Source: Alphaproteobacteria bacterium (GTDB lineage Bacteria; Pseudomonadota; Alphaproteobacteria; Sphingomonadales; Emcibacteraceae). Taken from it: a DNA stretch of 64,000 nucleotides. The translations under genes were made by a program, and so were the position numbers. Shown here one piece after another: positions 17,222 through 26,493 of this stretch (position 1 is its first letter; every line of letters starts with the position of its first letter). The notes beneath the pieces were generated by a model that saw only the letters and a program-made list of their open reading frames with translations, had not been told where the DNA came from and ran no database searches. The stretch is from contig JAUIDN010000001.1 of NCBI GenBank assembly GCA_030428615.1, positions 248,001 to 312,000 of the forward strand, in the 5' to 3' direction.

Positions 17222-18634
17222 ATGCGTAAATTTCTTTTGGTAATATTATTGTTGTTTCCATTCAAAGAACCCATGGCCCAAACCGTTGAGGAAGCAACGC
17301 ATATGCTTGATGTGTGGCTGGAGGCACAAAAGGATTACAATGATTTACCGAGCCTCTCTGTTTCCTTCATTAATGATCAGAAAATAATTTATGCGCGTTC
17401 CTTCGGTTATGCCAATCCAAATGAAAAGCGTGAAGCCACACCGGACACGCTTTACCGAATTGCCTCCAATTCCAAGCTTTTTACCAGTCTCGCGATCATG
17501 CAGCTTAGGGATGCGGGAAAGTTAAATTTAAGGGATCCGATCAAAAAATATATTCCCTGGCTGAATATAAAACAGAAATATCCCCTTTCAGACGTTATCA
17601 GTATAGAAAGCCTGCTTACCCATTCAAGCGGCCTACCTTACGAGCCGAACCTGGGCTATTGGTCCTATCGGGACGGATATCCATTTCCCGATTTGGAAGA
17701 TCTTAAAAAAGGCACCTCAAACCTTGAGACGCTATACCGCGCCTGGGAACATTATCAATATTCCAATCTTGGCTTTATGCTGCTGGGCCAGGTGGTCGAA
17801 AAGGCATCCGGTATGAGCTATGAAAAATACGTTCATGATCATATTATAAAACCAATGGGCCTGAACAACACCTATACCAATGTTAATCCCAAAAAACATG
17901 GCAATGATCTAGCCATCGGTTACGGGGCGCTTGACCGGAAACGCCAGCGCATGGAAGTGCCCTTTGTTGATGCCAAAGCCACCACATCTGCCGCGGGTGT
18001 ATCCTCCTCGGCCAAAGATCTCGCAAAATTTCTTATGTGGCAGATCAGAACCTATAACGGTGCGGGGAACAAGATCCTGAACCAGAACAGTTTACGGGAA
18101 ATGATGCGGCCCCATGCAATACACGCGGACGAAAATATGGATGTTGGTTACGGGTTCCGTACGAATTATCGAAATGGCAAAAACTATATCGGCCATGGTG
18201 GTGTATATGTCGGCTTCACATCACAGGTTACCATTGAGCCGGAGCAGAAAATCGGCGCCGTCGCGCTTATGAGTACCCATGACTTACCACCAAAACAAAT
18301 CGTTGATCGGATGCTGGATATATTTGGCTCCGTATTGAAAGACAAAAAGCTAAAATCATCCGCCGATTTCATTGAATACCAGGGTATATATGACCAGCAA
18401 CCGTGGGGCGACGAAGATTACATCATGCAATGGGGTGATCATTTAATTTCGTTCCCGTTAAGCAGTGAAAACCCGATGGCCAGCATGACCAAATTCAGAC
18501 ATATCGGTGGTGATAAATTCGTGCGCCTGCGTAGCGACGGCGGTGAAGCCGATGTTATGACGTTTCTTAGAAACGATGCTGGCAAAATCATCGGTTATAA
18601 AGATCAAAGTGATTACATCACGAAGAAGAATTAA
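17222..18634 (+). CDS. Exported serine hydrolase of the beta-lactamase / penicillin-binding (class C) family
   Basis: Periplasmic or secreted serine hydrolase; family members act as esterases, D-aminopeptidases or class C beta-lactamases, and the substrate here is unknown. The start is ATG 17222, 6 nt after GGGAG; an in-frame GTG at 17219 is less well placed. A signal peptide of about 19 residues ends EPMA-QT. The nucleophile motif SxxK is S82-N-S-K85, the second is YSN (about residue 178, YQYSNLGFML), and the third is the HGG triad in IGHGGVYVGF. A C-terminal domain of about 100 residues follows. It stands alone between two essential operons. A housekeeping AmpC is unlikely, because 470 residues is too long. 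Confidence 0.85.
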   Translation: MRKFLLVILLLFPFKEPMAQTVEEATHMLDVWLEAQKDYNDLPSLSVSFINDQKIIYARSFGYANPNEKREATPDTLYRIASNSKLFTSLAIMQLRDAGKLNLRDPIKKYIPWLNIKQKYPLSDVISIESLLTHSSGLPYEPNLGYWSYRDGYPFPDLEDLKKGTSNLETLYRAWEHYQYSNLGFMLLGQVVEKASGMSYEKYVHDHIIKPMGLNNTYTNVNPKKHGNDLAIGYGALDRKRQRMEVPFVDAKATTSAAGVSSSAKDLAKFLMWQIRTYNGAGNKILNQNSLREMMRPHAIHADENMDVGYGFRTNYRNGKNYIGHGGVYVGFTSQVTIEPEQKIGAVALMSTHDLPPKQIVDRMLDIFGSVLKDKKLKSSADFIEYQGIYDQQPWGDEDYIMQWGDHLISFPLSSENPMASMTKFRHIGGDKFVRLRSDGGEADVMTFLRNDAGKIIGYKDQSDYITKKN

Positions 18635-18700
18635 ACTTGCGGTTCATGTTGAAATCGCATTATTATATGGTCACGTATATTTTTGAGAGCACCATTTTAA

Positions 18701-20227
18701 ATGTCAGACACATCAGAAATACCGATTATACAGGATAATGATCGATCCGAAATGTCGGATGAGGATAAAATTACATACAAGGAAATCCCGCACAGCTTGG
18801 AAGCTGAGCAGGCCTTACTTGGAGCGATCCTTGTGAATAATGATGTGATGGAAAAGGTCCAGGATTTTCTGTTGCCGGATCATTTTGCCAATGGCGCCCA
18901 TAAGAAAATTTATGCCGCCTGTCAGACCATGATCGAAAAAGGGCAACTGGTAACCCCTGTGACCCTTAAACCTTTCTTTGCCAAAGACGAACTATTGGAC
19001 GAAGTGGGAGGCGGCACCTACCTTTCCAAGCTCGCGGCTTCTGCAATCACAATCATTAATGCTGTTGATTACGGGTTGCTGATTTATGACCATGCCGTTC
19101 GCCGCAATCTTATTGATCTGGGAACTGAAATTGTCAACAAAGCCTATGCATTTGATGTTGACGAAACATCAAAAGAACAGATCGAAGAAGCGGAAAAGCA
19201 GCTTTATAACATGGCCGACAGCGGCACCGCCGAAGGCGGATTTAAAGATTTCAAAACATCTGCCATTACCGCAGTTAACGTGATTGGTGCCGCGCTTCGC
19301 CGCAAAGGCGACCTTGCGGGCATAACCACAGGATTTGAAAGCATCAACCGGAAAATTGGCGGCCTTCATAAATCAGACCTTCTCATCATTGCCGGACGCC
19401 CGGCGATGGGTAAAACGGCACTAGCAACCAACATTGCGTTTAATGCGGCCAAGGCGTGGAAGCATGACAAAGACCTTGGCATTCCCGACGACGAAAATAA
19501 GGGAGCGGTTGTCGGTTTCTTCTCACTTGAAATGTCATCGGACCAGCTTGCCAGCCGGATACTCGCCGAACAAGCCGGCATGTCATCACAAAATATGCGG
19601 CAGGGAAAACTGACACAGGAAGAATTCAACAAGCTTTCGCGCGTTGCTGTCGAACTGGAAGGATTGCCGCTTTACATTGATGATACACCGGGGCTTACGA
19701 TTGGGGCACTTCGTACCCGCGCACGGCGGCTTCAACGGCAAAAAGGATTGGGACTTTTGATTGTCGATTATCTTCAGCTTCTTCGCGGGACAGGCATTAA
19801 AGGCAAAGGGGTTGAAAACCGCGTTCAGGAAGTCTCGGAAATTACCCGTGGACTAAAGGGTTTGGCCAAGGAACTGTCGATCCCGGTTGTGGCGCTTTCG
19901 CAGCTAAGCCGGACTATTGAAAGCCGGGATAACAAACGCCCTCTTCTTTCCGACCTTCGGGAATCAGGGACCATCGAACAGGATGCGGATATGGTGACCT
20001 TCGTCTACCGTCCGGAATATTACCATAATCAGCAGGAGCCCGATACCGGTACGGCGGAGCATATGAAGTGGCTTGAAGATGGGGAAAAGTTATTTGGTCT
20101 TGCTGAATTTATCATCGGCAAGCAGCGGCATGGCCCGACGGGTATTGTTGAGCTGCAATTTGAGGCGGAAATTACCAAATTCAGCGACCGTCCGTTAAGT
20201 CCGGAATATCACGCGGAAAAACATTAA
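18701..20227 (+). CDS. dnaB: Replicative DNA helicase
   Basis: Hexameric 5'-3' helicase at the replication fork. The 508 residues have the N-terminal DnaB domain (IPHSLEAEQALLGAIL, about 30-135) and a linker. The RecA-like domain has Walker A AGRPAMGKTALATN (about 230), Walker B LLIVDYLQLL, and the ALSQLSRTIESRDNKRP and DLRESGTIEQDADMV motifs. I see no intein or frame break. It heads a long rightward unit, with alr starting 2 bp after its stop. Confidence 0.97.
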   Translation: MSDTSEIPIIQDNDRSEMSDEDKITYKEIPHSLEAEQALLGAILVNNDVMEKVQDFLLPDHFANGAHKKIYAACQTMIEKGQLVTPVTLKPFFAKDELLDEVGGGTYLSKLAASAITIINAVDYGLLIYDHAVRRNLIDLGTEIVNKAYAFDVDETSKEQIEEAEKQLYNMADSGTAEGGFKDFKTSAITAVNVIGAALRRKGDLAGITTGFESINRKIGGLHKSDLLIIAGRPAMGKTALATNIAFNAAKAWKHDKDLGIPDDENKGAVVGFFSLEMSSDQLASRILAEQAGMSSQNMRQGKLTQEEFNKLSRVAVELEGLPLYIDDTPGLTIGALRTRARRLQRQKGLGLLIVDYLQLLRGTGIKGKGVENRVQEVSEITRGLKGLAKELSIPVVALSQLSRTIESRDNKRPLLSDLRESGTIEQDADMVTFVYRPEYYHNQQEPDTGTAEHMKWLEDGEKLFGLAEFIIGKQRHGPTGIVELQFEAEITKFSDRPLSPEYHAEKH

Positions 20228-20229
20228 AT

Positions 20230-21327
20230 ATGGGCACAAAAGACGTTCTCAAGAATTCGTCAGCGTCTCTTAATGTTGACCTGTCGGTAATCATTGATAA
20301 TTATCAAACACTTAAGGGAAAATCCAACACCGCCGATTGCGCCGCGGTCGTCAAGGCGAATGCTTATGGCATCGGTATGGATAAGGTTGCACCTGCCCTT
20401 TATAACCATACGAAATGCAGAATATTTTTTGTTGCCAACCTGGTTGAAGGCGTAAATTTAAGAAAAATTCTATCGGCAGCTACCATTTATGTTTTTAACG
20501 GACTTTTTCCGGATCAGGTTGATACCTATATCGACCATAACATCCGGCCCATATTAAATAACCCCGCGCAAATCGGGCTTTGGCAAAATGAAAAAGCGCC
20601 CTGCGCCATTCATTTTGATACCGGCATCAACAGGCTTGGCCTTAGTGAAGCGCAGACGGATGAATTCCTGAATGAAAAACATCAGCTTAATCTTTCACTT
20701 ATTTTAAGCCATCTTGTTCGTTCCGAAGAAGCGGATCACCCGACAAATAGAACTCAGATGGAAAAATTCAGGAAAATATCTACAGAGCTGCCCAATGTTC
20801 CGGCGAGCATCGCCAATTCAGGCGGCATATTTCTTGGCCCTGATTATCATTTCAATCTGATGCGCCCCGGCATTATGCTTTATGGCGGCAATCCCGGTTT
20901 GCCGAAATTGCCCGATGGAATAAAGCAATCCATTGAAATAAAGGGAAAAATTTTACAAATTCGCGAACTCGATACCGGTATGTCCGTCGGCTATAACGCA
21001 ATCTGGACCGCAAGCCGGCCGTCACGTATAGCGCTGATCAACGTGGGCTATGCAGACGGTCAGTTAAAAGTGAGCGACAGACACGCCAAAGTATTCGTTG
21101 CTGGAAACCTGGCACCGGTAATTGGCAAAGTGTCAATGGATATGGTTGCCATCGACATAACGGATGAAAAATTCGACCGTGTCACCGTCGCGAATGATGT
21201 TGAGCTGCTGGGGGCAAATATAACACTTGAAATGGCGGGCGAAGTGTCTACTTTAGGGCAATATGAACTTTTGACCGGAATAGGCCAAAGATATAATAAA
21301 AACTATAATCTGGGAGCTTACGCTTAA
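20230..21327 (+). CDS. alr: Alanine racemase
   Basis: PLP enzyme converting L- to D-alanine for peptidoglycan. The 365 residues carry the PLP lysine K42 in VVKANAYGIG, the FDTGINRLGL loop, the MRPGIMLYGG segment, and the opposing catalytic Tyr in SVGYNAIWTA followed by NVGYADG. The C-terminal GQYELLTGIGQRY is typical. It begins 2 bp after dnaB, and its stop shares a base with the next start. The dnaB-alr pairing is common, and the order continues as expected. Confidence 0.94.
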   Translation: MGTKDVLKNSSASLNVDLSVIIDNYQTLKGKSNTADCAAVVKANAYGIGMDKVAPALYNHTKCRIFFVANLVEGVNLRKILSAATIYVFNGLFPDQVDTYIDHNIRPILNNPAQIGLWQNEKAPCAIHFDTGINRLGLSEAQTDEFLNEKHQLNLSLILSHLVRSEEADHPTNRTQMEKFRKISTELPNVPASIANSGGIFLGPDYHFNLMRPGIMLYGGNPGLPKLPDGIKQSIEIKGKILQIRELDTGMSVGYNAIWTASRPSRIALINVGYADGQLKVSDRHAKVFVAGNLAPVIGKVSMDMVAIDITDEKFDRVTVANDVELLGANITLEMAGEVSTLGQYELLTGIGQRYNKNYNLGAYA

Positions 21328-22103
21328 TGAATTTCCTTGCCCTCATCGGACGGGTTGTCATTTCGTTTCTCCGGGCCGCCGGGAAAATCGGATTGTTTGC
21401 CGTGAATGGCGTTAGCCATATTTTCACACCCCCCTATTATCCGCGTGAACTACTTCGCCAAATGATAAATATAGGATATTATTCCTTACCGGTTGTAGGA
21501 CTGACTACACTGTTTACCGGTGCGGCGCTGGCGGTCAATATTTATGAGGGCAGTTCACGGTTTAATGCGGAAAGCACACTTCCGACGATTGTTGTGATCG
21601 GTATTGTCCGTGAACTGGGTCCAACGCTTAGCGGATTGATTGTTGCCGGTCGGGTCAGTGCGTCGATGGCCGCAGAGCTTGGCACCATGCGCGTGACGGA
21701 ACAAATCGACGCGCTTGTCACGCTTTCCACCGATCCCTTTAAATATCTGATTGCCCCAAGAATACTCGCGACCGTAATCATGATGCCGCTGATGCTGGTG
21801 ATTGTCGCCGATACCATTGGCGTTCTTGGCGGCTACCTTCTTGCAACAACAAAACTTGGGTTTAACAGCGGGAATTATATTAAATCGACTGTCGATTTTC
21901 TGGAAGCCATTGATGTGATGGCGAGCCTTACCAAAGCCGGCGTTTTTGGCTTCTTCATATCGCTTATGGGATGTTATCACGGGTTTAACACGCGCGGCGG
22001 CGCACAGGGGGTCGGCATTTCAACAACCAATGCCGTTGTTTCCGCCTGTATAATGATCCTTCTTTCCAACTATGTTGTGACGGAGATGTTCTTTTCATCA
22101 TGA
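21327..22103 (+). CDS. MlaE-family ABC transporter permease
   Basis: Inner-membrane permease of the MlaE/Ttg2B family, which moves phospholipids or other lipids between the two membranes. The 258 residues show about five hydrophobic segments and the family signatures TLFTGAALAVNIYEG, RELGPTLSGLIVAGRV, the EQIDALVTLSTDP cytoplasmic loop, and GVFGFFISLMGCYHGF. It is coupled to alr by a one-base overlap and to the ATPase gene by ATGA. No mlaD or mlaC homologue is present here, so the substrate-binding parts would have to be encoded elsewhere. Confidence 0.92.
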   Translation: MNFLALIGRVVISFLRAAGKIGLFAVNGVSHIFTPPYYPRELLRQMINIGYYSLPVVGLTTLFTGAALAVNIYEGSSRFNAESTLPTIVVIGIVRELGPTLSGLIVAGRVSASMAAELGTMRVTEQIDALVTLSTDPFKYLIAPRILATVIMMPLMLVIVADTIGVLGGYLLATTKLGFNSGNYIKSTVDFLEAIDVMASLTKAGVFGFFISLMGCYHGFNTRGGAQGVGISTTNAVVSACIMILLSNYVVTEMFFSS

Positions 22104-22879
22104 ATGAAGTGACACCAAAAATAAGCCTGAAAGGCCTTCGTAAAAGCTTTGGTGACAAGGTGGTTCTGAATAGCGTTGATCTTGACGTAATGCCCGGCGA
22201 AAGCATGGTGATTATTGGTGGCTCCGGATCGGGGAAATCGGTAACGCTTAAATGTATTCTCGGGCTGCTCACACCAAATGGCGGCAGCATCAAGATTGAC
22301 GGTAAGGAAATGATCGGGATAGCGCACAGCGAACGAAAAGAGATACTGACCAAATTCGGCATGCTTTTTCAGGGGGCGGCGTTGTTTGACAGTCTGCCGG
22401 TTTGGGAGAATGTCGCGTTCGGATTACTGGCGCAAAGGCTGCATAACCGCGCGGATGCCAAAGAAATCGCCATTGAAAAATTGCGCCGGGTGGGCCTTGG
22501 CCCCGATGTGGGCAGTTTAAGCCCTGCAGAGCTTTCCGGCGGAATGCAAAAACGGGTCGGACTTGCTCGTGCCATTGCGGCAAACCCGGAAATTATATTC
22601 TTTGATGAACCAACCACGGGACTTGACCCTATCATGTCCGACGTGATCAACGAACTGATCGTTGAATGCGTGAAAGAAGTGGGCGCGACTGCCCTGACCA
22701 TTACGCACGATATGTCCAGTGTTCGTAAAATTGCCGATAAGGTTTCAATGATCTACCACGGAAATATGATATGGACCGGTCCGAAAGACAAAATAGACCA
22801 AAGCGGTAATGACTATATTGACCAATTCATTAACGGCAAGGCCGAAGGTCCAATCAAAATGGAAATACTCAAGGGATAG
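22100..22879 (+). CDS. MlaF-family ABC transporter ATP-binding protein
   Basis: Cytosolic ATPase partner of the preceding MlaE-type permease. The 259 residues have Walker A GGSGSGKSVTLK (about residue 39), Q-loop LFQGAALFDSL, signature LSGGMQKRVGLARAIA, Walker B IIFFDEPTTGLDP and switch His in TITHDMSS. The 'QGAALFD' Q-loop is diagnostic for the MlaF subgroup. It overlaps the permease gene by 4 nt and is followed by radA after 9 bp. Confidence 0.93.
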   Translation: MNEVTPKISLKGLRKSFGDKVVLNSVDLDVMPGESMVIIGGSGSGKSVTLKCILGLLTPNGGSIKIDGKEMIGIAHSERKEILTKFGMLFQGAALFDSLPVWENVAFGLLAQRLHNRADAKEIAIEKLRRVGLGPDVGSLSPAELSGGMQKRVGLARAIAANPEIIFFDEPTTGLDPIMSDVINELIVECVKEVGATALTITHDMSSVRKIADKVSMIYHGNMIWTGPKDKIDQSGNDYIDQFINGKAEGPIKMEILKG

Positions 22880-22888
22880 TCCCAATTC

Positions 22889-24259
22889 ATGGCAAAGCAG
22901 AAACGCATATATGTTTGTAACGCCTGCGGTTCCACATACAGCAAATGGATGGGCCAGTGCGAGGGTTGCGGCGAATGGAACACCCTGATCGAGGAAGCAT
23001 CTGAGAACCTGCCAACGGGGCTGGGCAAAGCATCATCCGCCAAGGGACACATAATTGAACTTTCCGGGCTAAAGGGGGAAGAAGAAGCTTTGCCGCGGAT
23101 GATTTCCAAAATCAGTGAATTTGACCGGGTGACGGGCGGCGGTCTGGTCCCCGGTTCGGCAATTTTAATCGGCGGGGATCCCGGAATTGGTAAATCAACA
23201 ATACTCCTGCAGGCGGCAAGCAATCTTGGAAATACCGGTAATGATGTCGTTTATATAAGCGGTGAAGAATCGGTCGCGCAAGTGCGCATGCGTGCAGAAA
23301 GGCTGGGACTTTCGGAAAGTCCCGTTTCGCTGGCGTCGGAAACCAATCTTCGTGACATACTGGCGACGCTTTCAAAGGGTAAATGCCCGAATATTGTTGT
23401 CATTGACAGTATTCAAACCATGTATGCCGATACAATAGAGAGTGCACCCGGTACCGTGGCGCAGGTACGGACCTGTGCGCAGGAACTGATACAGTTTGCA
23501 AAGAAAAAGAACGTTTGCGTAATCCTTGTCGGACACGTGACGAAGGACGGTCAGATCGCCGGGCCAAGGGTGCTTGAGCATATGGTCGATACGGTCCTTT
23601 ATTTCGAAGGGGACCGCGGACATCAGTTTCGTATTCTTCGCGCGGTTAAAAACCGGTTTGGCGGTACGGACGAAATTGGCGTTTTTGAAATGGGTGAACT
23701 TGGTCTAGCCGAAGTTCCCAACCCATCTGCCCTTTTTCTTGGGGATCGCGACGGTGACGTTGTGGGAAGCGCTGTTTTTGCCGGGATGGAGGGCTCACGC
23801 CCGATGCTGGTTGAAATACAGGCTCTAGTCGCACAAAGCTCCCTTGGCACGCCACGACGGGCTGTGGTCGGTTGGGATAACGCCCGCCTTGCCATGATTA
23901 TTGCCGTTCTGGACGCCCGCTGCGGACTGGGACTTGGCGCTTTTGATATTTATCTTAATGTTGCCGGCGGATTAAAAATCACGGAGCCCGCAGCGGACCT
24001 CGCCGTTGCAGCGGCGCTTATTTCGTCGCTTTCGGGTGACCCGATCGCTGAAGGGACTGTTATTTTTGGTGAAATTGCGCTTTCCGGTGAAATCAGGCCC
24101 GTCGGGCAGGCCGACGCCCGACTGAACGAAGCGGAAAAACTGGGATTTTCACAGGCCTTTATTCCGTCAAAAATAAAGTATAAAAACAAGAAAATTAAAG
24201 CAGCTGAACTAAACCAATTGATAAAACTAGTTGATATTATTGCGCCAAATCTGGAATAA
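22889..24259 (+). CDS. radA: DNA repair protein RadA
   Basis: RecA-like ATPase that drives branch migration during recombination. The 456 residues have the N-terminal zinc finger (C10, C13, C24, C27: CNAC...CEGC), Walker A GGDPGIGKST (about residue 96), Walker B IVVIDSIQTM, the RadA-specific KNRFGGTDEIGVFEM motif, and the C-terminal Lon-protease-like domain (SGEIRPVGQADARL). All parts are intact. It is followed by cvpA, as usual in alphaproteobacteria. Confidence 0.96.
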   Translation: MAKQKRIYVCNACGSTYSKWMGQCEGCGEWNTLIEEASENLPTGLGKASSAKGHIIELSGLKGEEEALPRMISKISEFDRVTGGGLVPGSAILIGGDPGIGKSTILLQAASNLGNTGNDVVYISGEESVAQVRMRAERLGLSESPVSLASETNLRDILATLSKGKCPNIVVIDSIQTMYADTIESAPGTVAQVRTCAQELIQFAKKKNVCVILVGHVTKDGQIAGPRVLEHMVDTVLYFEGDRGHQFRILRAVKNRFGGTDEIGVFEMGELGLAEVPNPSALFLGDRDGDVVGSAVFAGMEGSRPMLVEIQALVAQSSLGTPRRAVVGWDNARLAMIIAVLDARCGLGLGAFDIYLNVAGGLKITEPAADLAVAAALISSLSGDPIAEGTVIFGEIALSGEIRPVGQADARLNEAEKLGFSQAFIPSKIKYKNKKIKAAELNQLIKLVDIIAPNLE

Positions 24260-24285
24260 TAGCGCATTGATAAAAGGATAGAGCC

Positions 24286-24927
24286 ATTAACGCCATTGAT
24301 ATTATAGTCCTTCTGATTTTGGGGGCGTCGATTTTGATTGCCATTGCGCGCGGGTTTACGACCGAGGCGCTCAGCTTGGTCGCATGGGTTGGTGCGCTAT
24401 TTGTGACCTTGCAAGGTCACCCGATATTATTTCCCTATGTCGTCGATCTGGTTCAGCCCGACTTTATGGCCAGCATGATTACCTACGCTGCTTTGGGTAT
24501 CGTCAGTTTGATTATCTTTAAATTTATTGCCGGTATCATCGGCAAAACGATTAAAGAAAGTCATATTGGGGCTCTTGACCGCGGGCTCGGTGTACTATTC
24601 GGCATTGCCCGCGGAATGCTGGTTATCAGTTTTGCATATCTTCTAACGACTCCATTCTTCTCTGCAGATGAATATCCGGACATGTTTATGGAAGCAAAAT
24701 CCAGACCACTGATCGAATACGGTGCCAGCGTCATAAACTCAGTAAATCCATACAAAAACGACATTGATTTCGAAGAAAGACGCAAGGATATTGAGGCCCT
24801 TGATCGTCTAAAAAATATGGTCCCCTCATTCCCTTCCGGAGATGAGAATGACGATCCGCAATCCAACTACGACCAGGAAAACCGTGAGGAACTGGATAAA
24901 TTAATCCGTGACAATACAAAAACGTAA
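24286..24927 (+). CDS. cvpA: CvpA family membrane protein, apparent ATT start
   Basis: Inner-membrane protein of the CvpA family, linked in E. coli to colicin V production and bile resistance. Four hydrophobic helices lie in about the first 150 residues; an acidic, soluble C-terminus follows (DIDFEERRKDIEALDRL, NREELDKLIRD). The family begins MNAIDIIVLLIL-. Here that sequence is encoded, but the Met position is ATT at 24286, with AAAGGA about 8-9 nt upstream. The frame opens after a TAA at 24271, and no ATG, GTG or TTG comes before TTG 24319, which would remove part of the first helix. I therefore start at ATT (213 residues). A true TTG start at 24319 is the fallback. Confidence 0.82.
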   Translation: MNAIDIIVLLILGASILIAIARGFTTEALSLVAWVGALFVTLQGHPILFPYVVDLVQPDFMASMITYAALGIVSLIIFKFIAGIIGKTIKESHIGALDRGLGVLFGIARGMLVISFAYLLTTPFFSADEYPDMFMEAKSRPLIEYGASVINSVNPYKNDIDFEERRKDIEALDRLKNMVPSFPSGDENDDPQSNYDQENREELDKLIRDNTKT

Positions 24928-24996
24928 AAAAAGGTTCACAAAAACTCTAAATCACAATATATAGGTTGGCATACAGACCTCTAATGAGTTGGATTA

Positions 24997-26493
24997 ATGA
25001 CGGATCATATAAATTCCTCGAATTTTACCCCCTCTCCTCTTACTACGAATCAATTTAATGATGACAAATTCCACGACGAATGTGGCGTTTTCGGCGTGTT
25101 CGATACACCAGAAGCGTCAACGCATACGGTACTTGGTCTTCATTCACTCCAACATCGTGGTCAGGAAGCGGCCGGCATTGTCAGTCATAGCGAAGGAGGC
25201 TTTTTTGCCCATAAATCCCTGGGGCATGTCGCCGACAACTTTAATACAAAACCGGTTATAGAATCACTGCCGGGAACAAGCGCGATAGGGCATGTGCGCT
25301 ATTCCACATCGGGTGGCGCCGGACTTCGTAACGTTCAACCATTATTCGCCGATTTGGCCAGTGGCGGGTTTGCTGTTGCCCACAATGGCAATATCACCAA
25401 CGCATTGACATTGAAAAAAAATCTTGTCAATAAGGGCGCAATTTTCCAGTCCACATCCGATTCCGAGGTCGTAATTCATTTAATAGCGACCAGTACATAT
25501 CCAAACCTGCTCGACAAATTTATTGACGCTATGAGACGGATTGAAGGTGCGTTTGCCTTTGTCGCTCTTTCAAAAGATTGTCTGATTGGTGCGCGCGACC
25601 CATTGGGTGTTCGCCCGCTGGTAATCGGTAAACTGCCCAATGAAGCATATCTTTTTGCTTCTGAAACCTGTGCTCTTGATATTATTGGTGCTGAATATAT
25701 TCGTGATGTCGAGCCCGGCGAAGTGGTCAGTGTCACCAAAAAAGGCCTTACAAGCGTTAAACCGTTCCCGGTATCAAATCCACGTCCCTGCATTTTTGAA
25801 CATGTCTATTTTTCCAGGCCCGACAGCCTGACAAATGGAACCAGTATTTATAAAGTGCGTAAGAACATCGGTAAGGAACTGGCAAAGGAATGTAAGCTCA
25901 ATGCTGATCTTGTAGTCCCGGTGCCCGATAGCGGTGTGCCCGCCGCCATTGGATACGCTCAGGAAGCGGGCATACCTTTTGAGCTGGGTATCATCAGAAA
26001 CCATTACGTCGGACGTACATTTATTGAACCATCAGATACGATCCGCCATCTTGGCGTTAAATTAAAACACAATGCCAACCGCGGTGAACTTGACGGTAAA
26101 ATTGTCGTGCTGGTCGACGATAGCATTGTACGCGGTACAACATCTGTAAAAATTGTTGATATGGTCCGTCAGGCCGGCGCCAAAGAAGTACACATGTATA
26201 TCGCAAGTCCACCTACAACAGACCCTTGCTTTTACGGTGTAGATACACCCAATAAGGATCAATTACTTGCGTCTCAAATGTCAGTGGAAGACATGGCTGC
26301 GCATATCGGTGCAGACAGCCTTAAATTTATATCGATTGACGGACTATACCGCGCTGTCGGTGAAGATGGGCGTAATGACATCCTTCCGCAATATTGTGAT
26401 GCCTGTTTCAGCGGCGAATATCCGACATCACTTACGGACAATAATGCATCGGACGATGACAAACAATTTTCACTACTGACGGATAGCCAATAA
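24997..26493 (+). CDS. purF: Amidophosphoribosyltransferase
   Basis: First committed step of purine synthesis: PRPP plus glutamine gives phosphoribosylamine. The 498 residues carry a propeptide of about 28 residues before the glutaminase nucleophile Cys29 (FHDECGVFGVFD), as in the B. subtilis-type enzyme. The PRPP loop is KIVVLVDDSIVRGTTS. Cysteines at PRPCIFEHVYFSRPDS, TTDPCFYGVDT and YCDACFSGEYP match the four ligands of the oxygen-sensitive [4Fe-4S] cluster of that type. It lies 69 bp after cvpA and shares a base with the following SDR gene. Confidence 0.96.
   Translation: MTDHINSSNFTPSPLTTNQFNDDKFHDECGVFGVFDTPEASTHTVLGLHSLQHRGQEAAGIVSHSEGGFFAHKSLGHVADNFNTKPVIESLPGTSAIGHVRYSTSGGAGLRNVQPLFADLASGGFAVAHNGNITNALTLKKNLVNKGAIFQSTSDSEVVIHLIATSTYPNLLDKFIDAMRRIEGAFAFVALSKDCLIGARDPLGVRPLVIGKLPNEAYLFASETCALDIIGAEYIRDVEPGEVVSVTKKGLTSVKPFPVSNPRPCIFEHVYFSRPDSLTNGTSIYKVRKNIGKELAKECKLNADLVVPVPDSGVPAAIGYAQEAGIPFELGIIRNHYVGRTFIEPSDTIRHLGVKLKHNANRGELDGKIVVLVDDSIVRGTTSVKIVDMVRQAGAKEVHMYIASPPTTDPCFYGVDTPNKDQLLASQMSVEDMAAHIGADSLKFISIDGLYRAVGEDGRNDILPQYCDACFSGEYPTSLTDNNASDDDKQFSLLTDSQ

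Noticed and set aside
18361-18640. Possible independent C-terminal gene after the serine hydrolase catalytic domain
   Set aside because: The frame is continuous with the hydrolase and there is no start signal; it is best read as its C-terminal domain.
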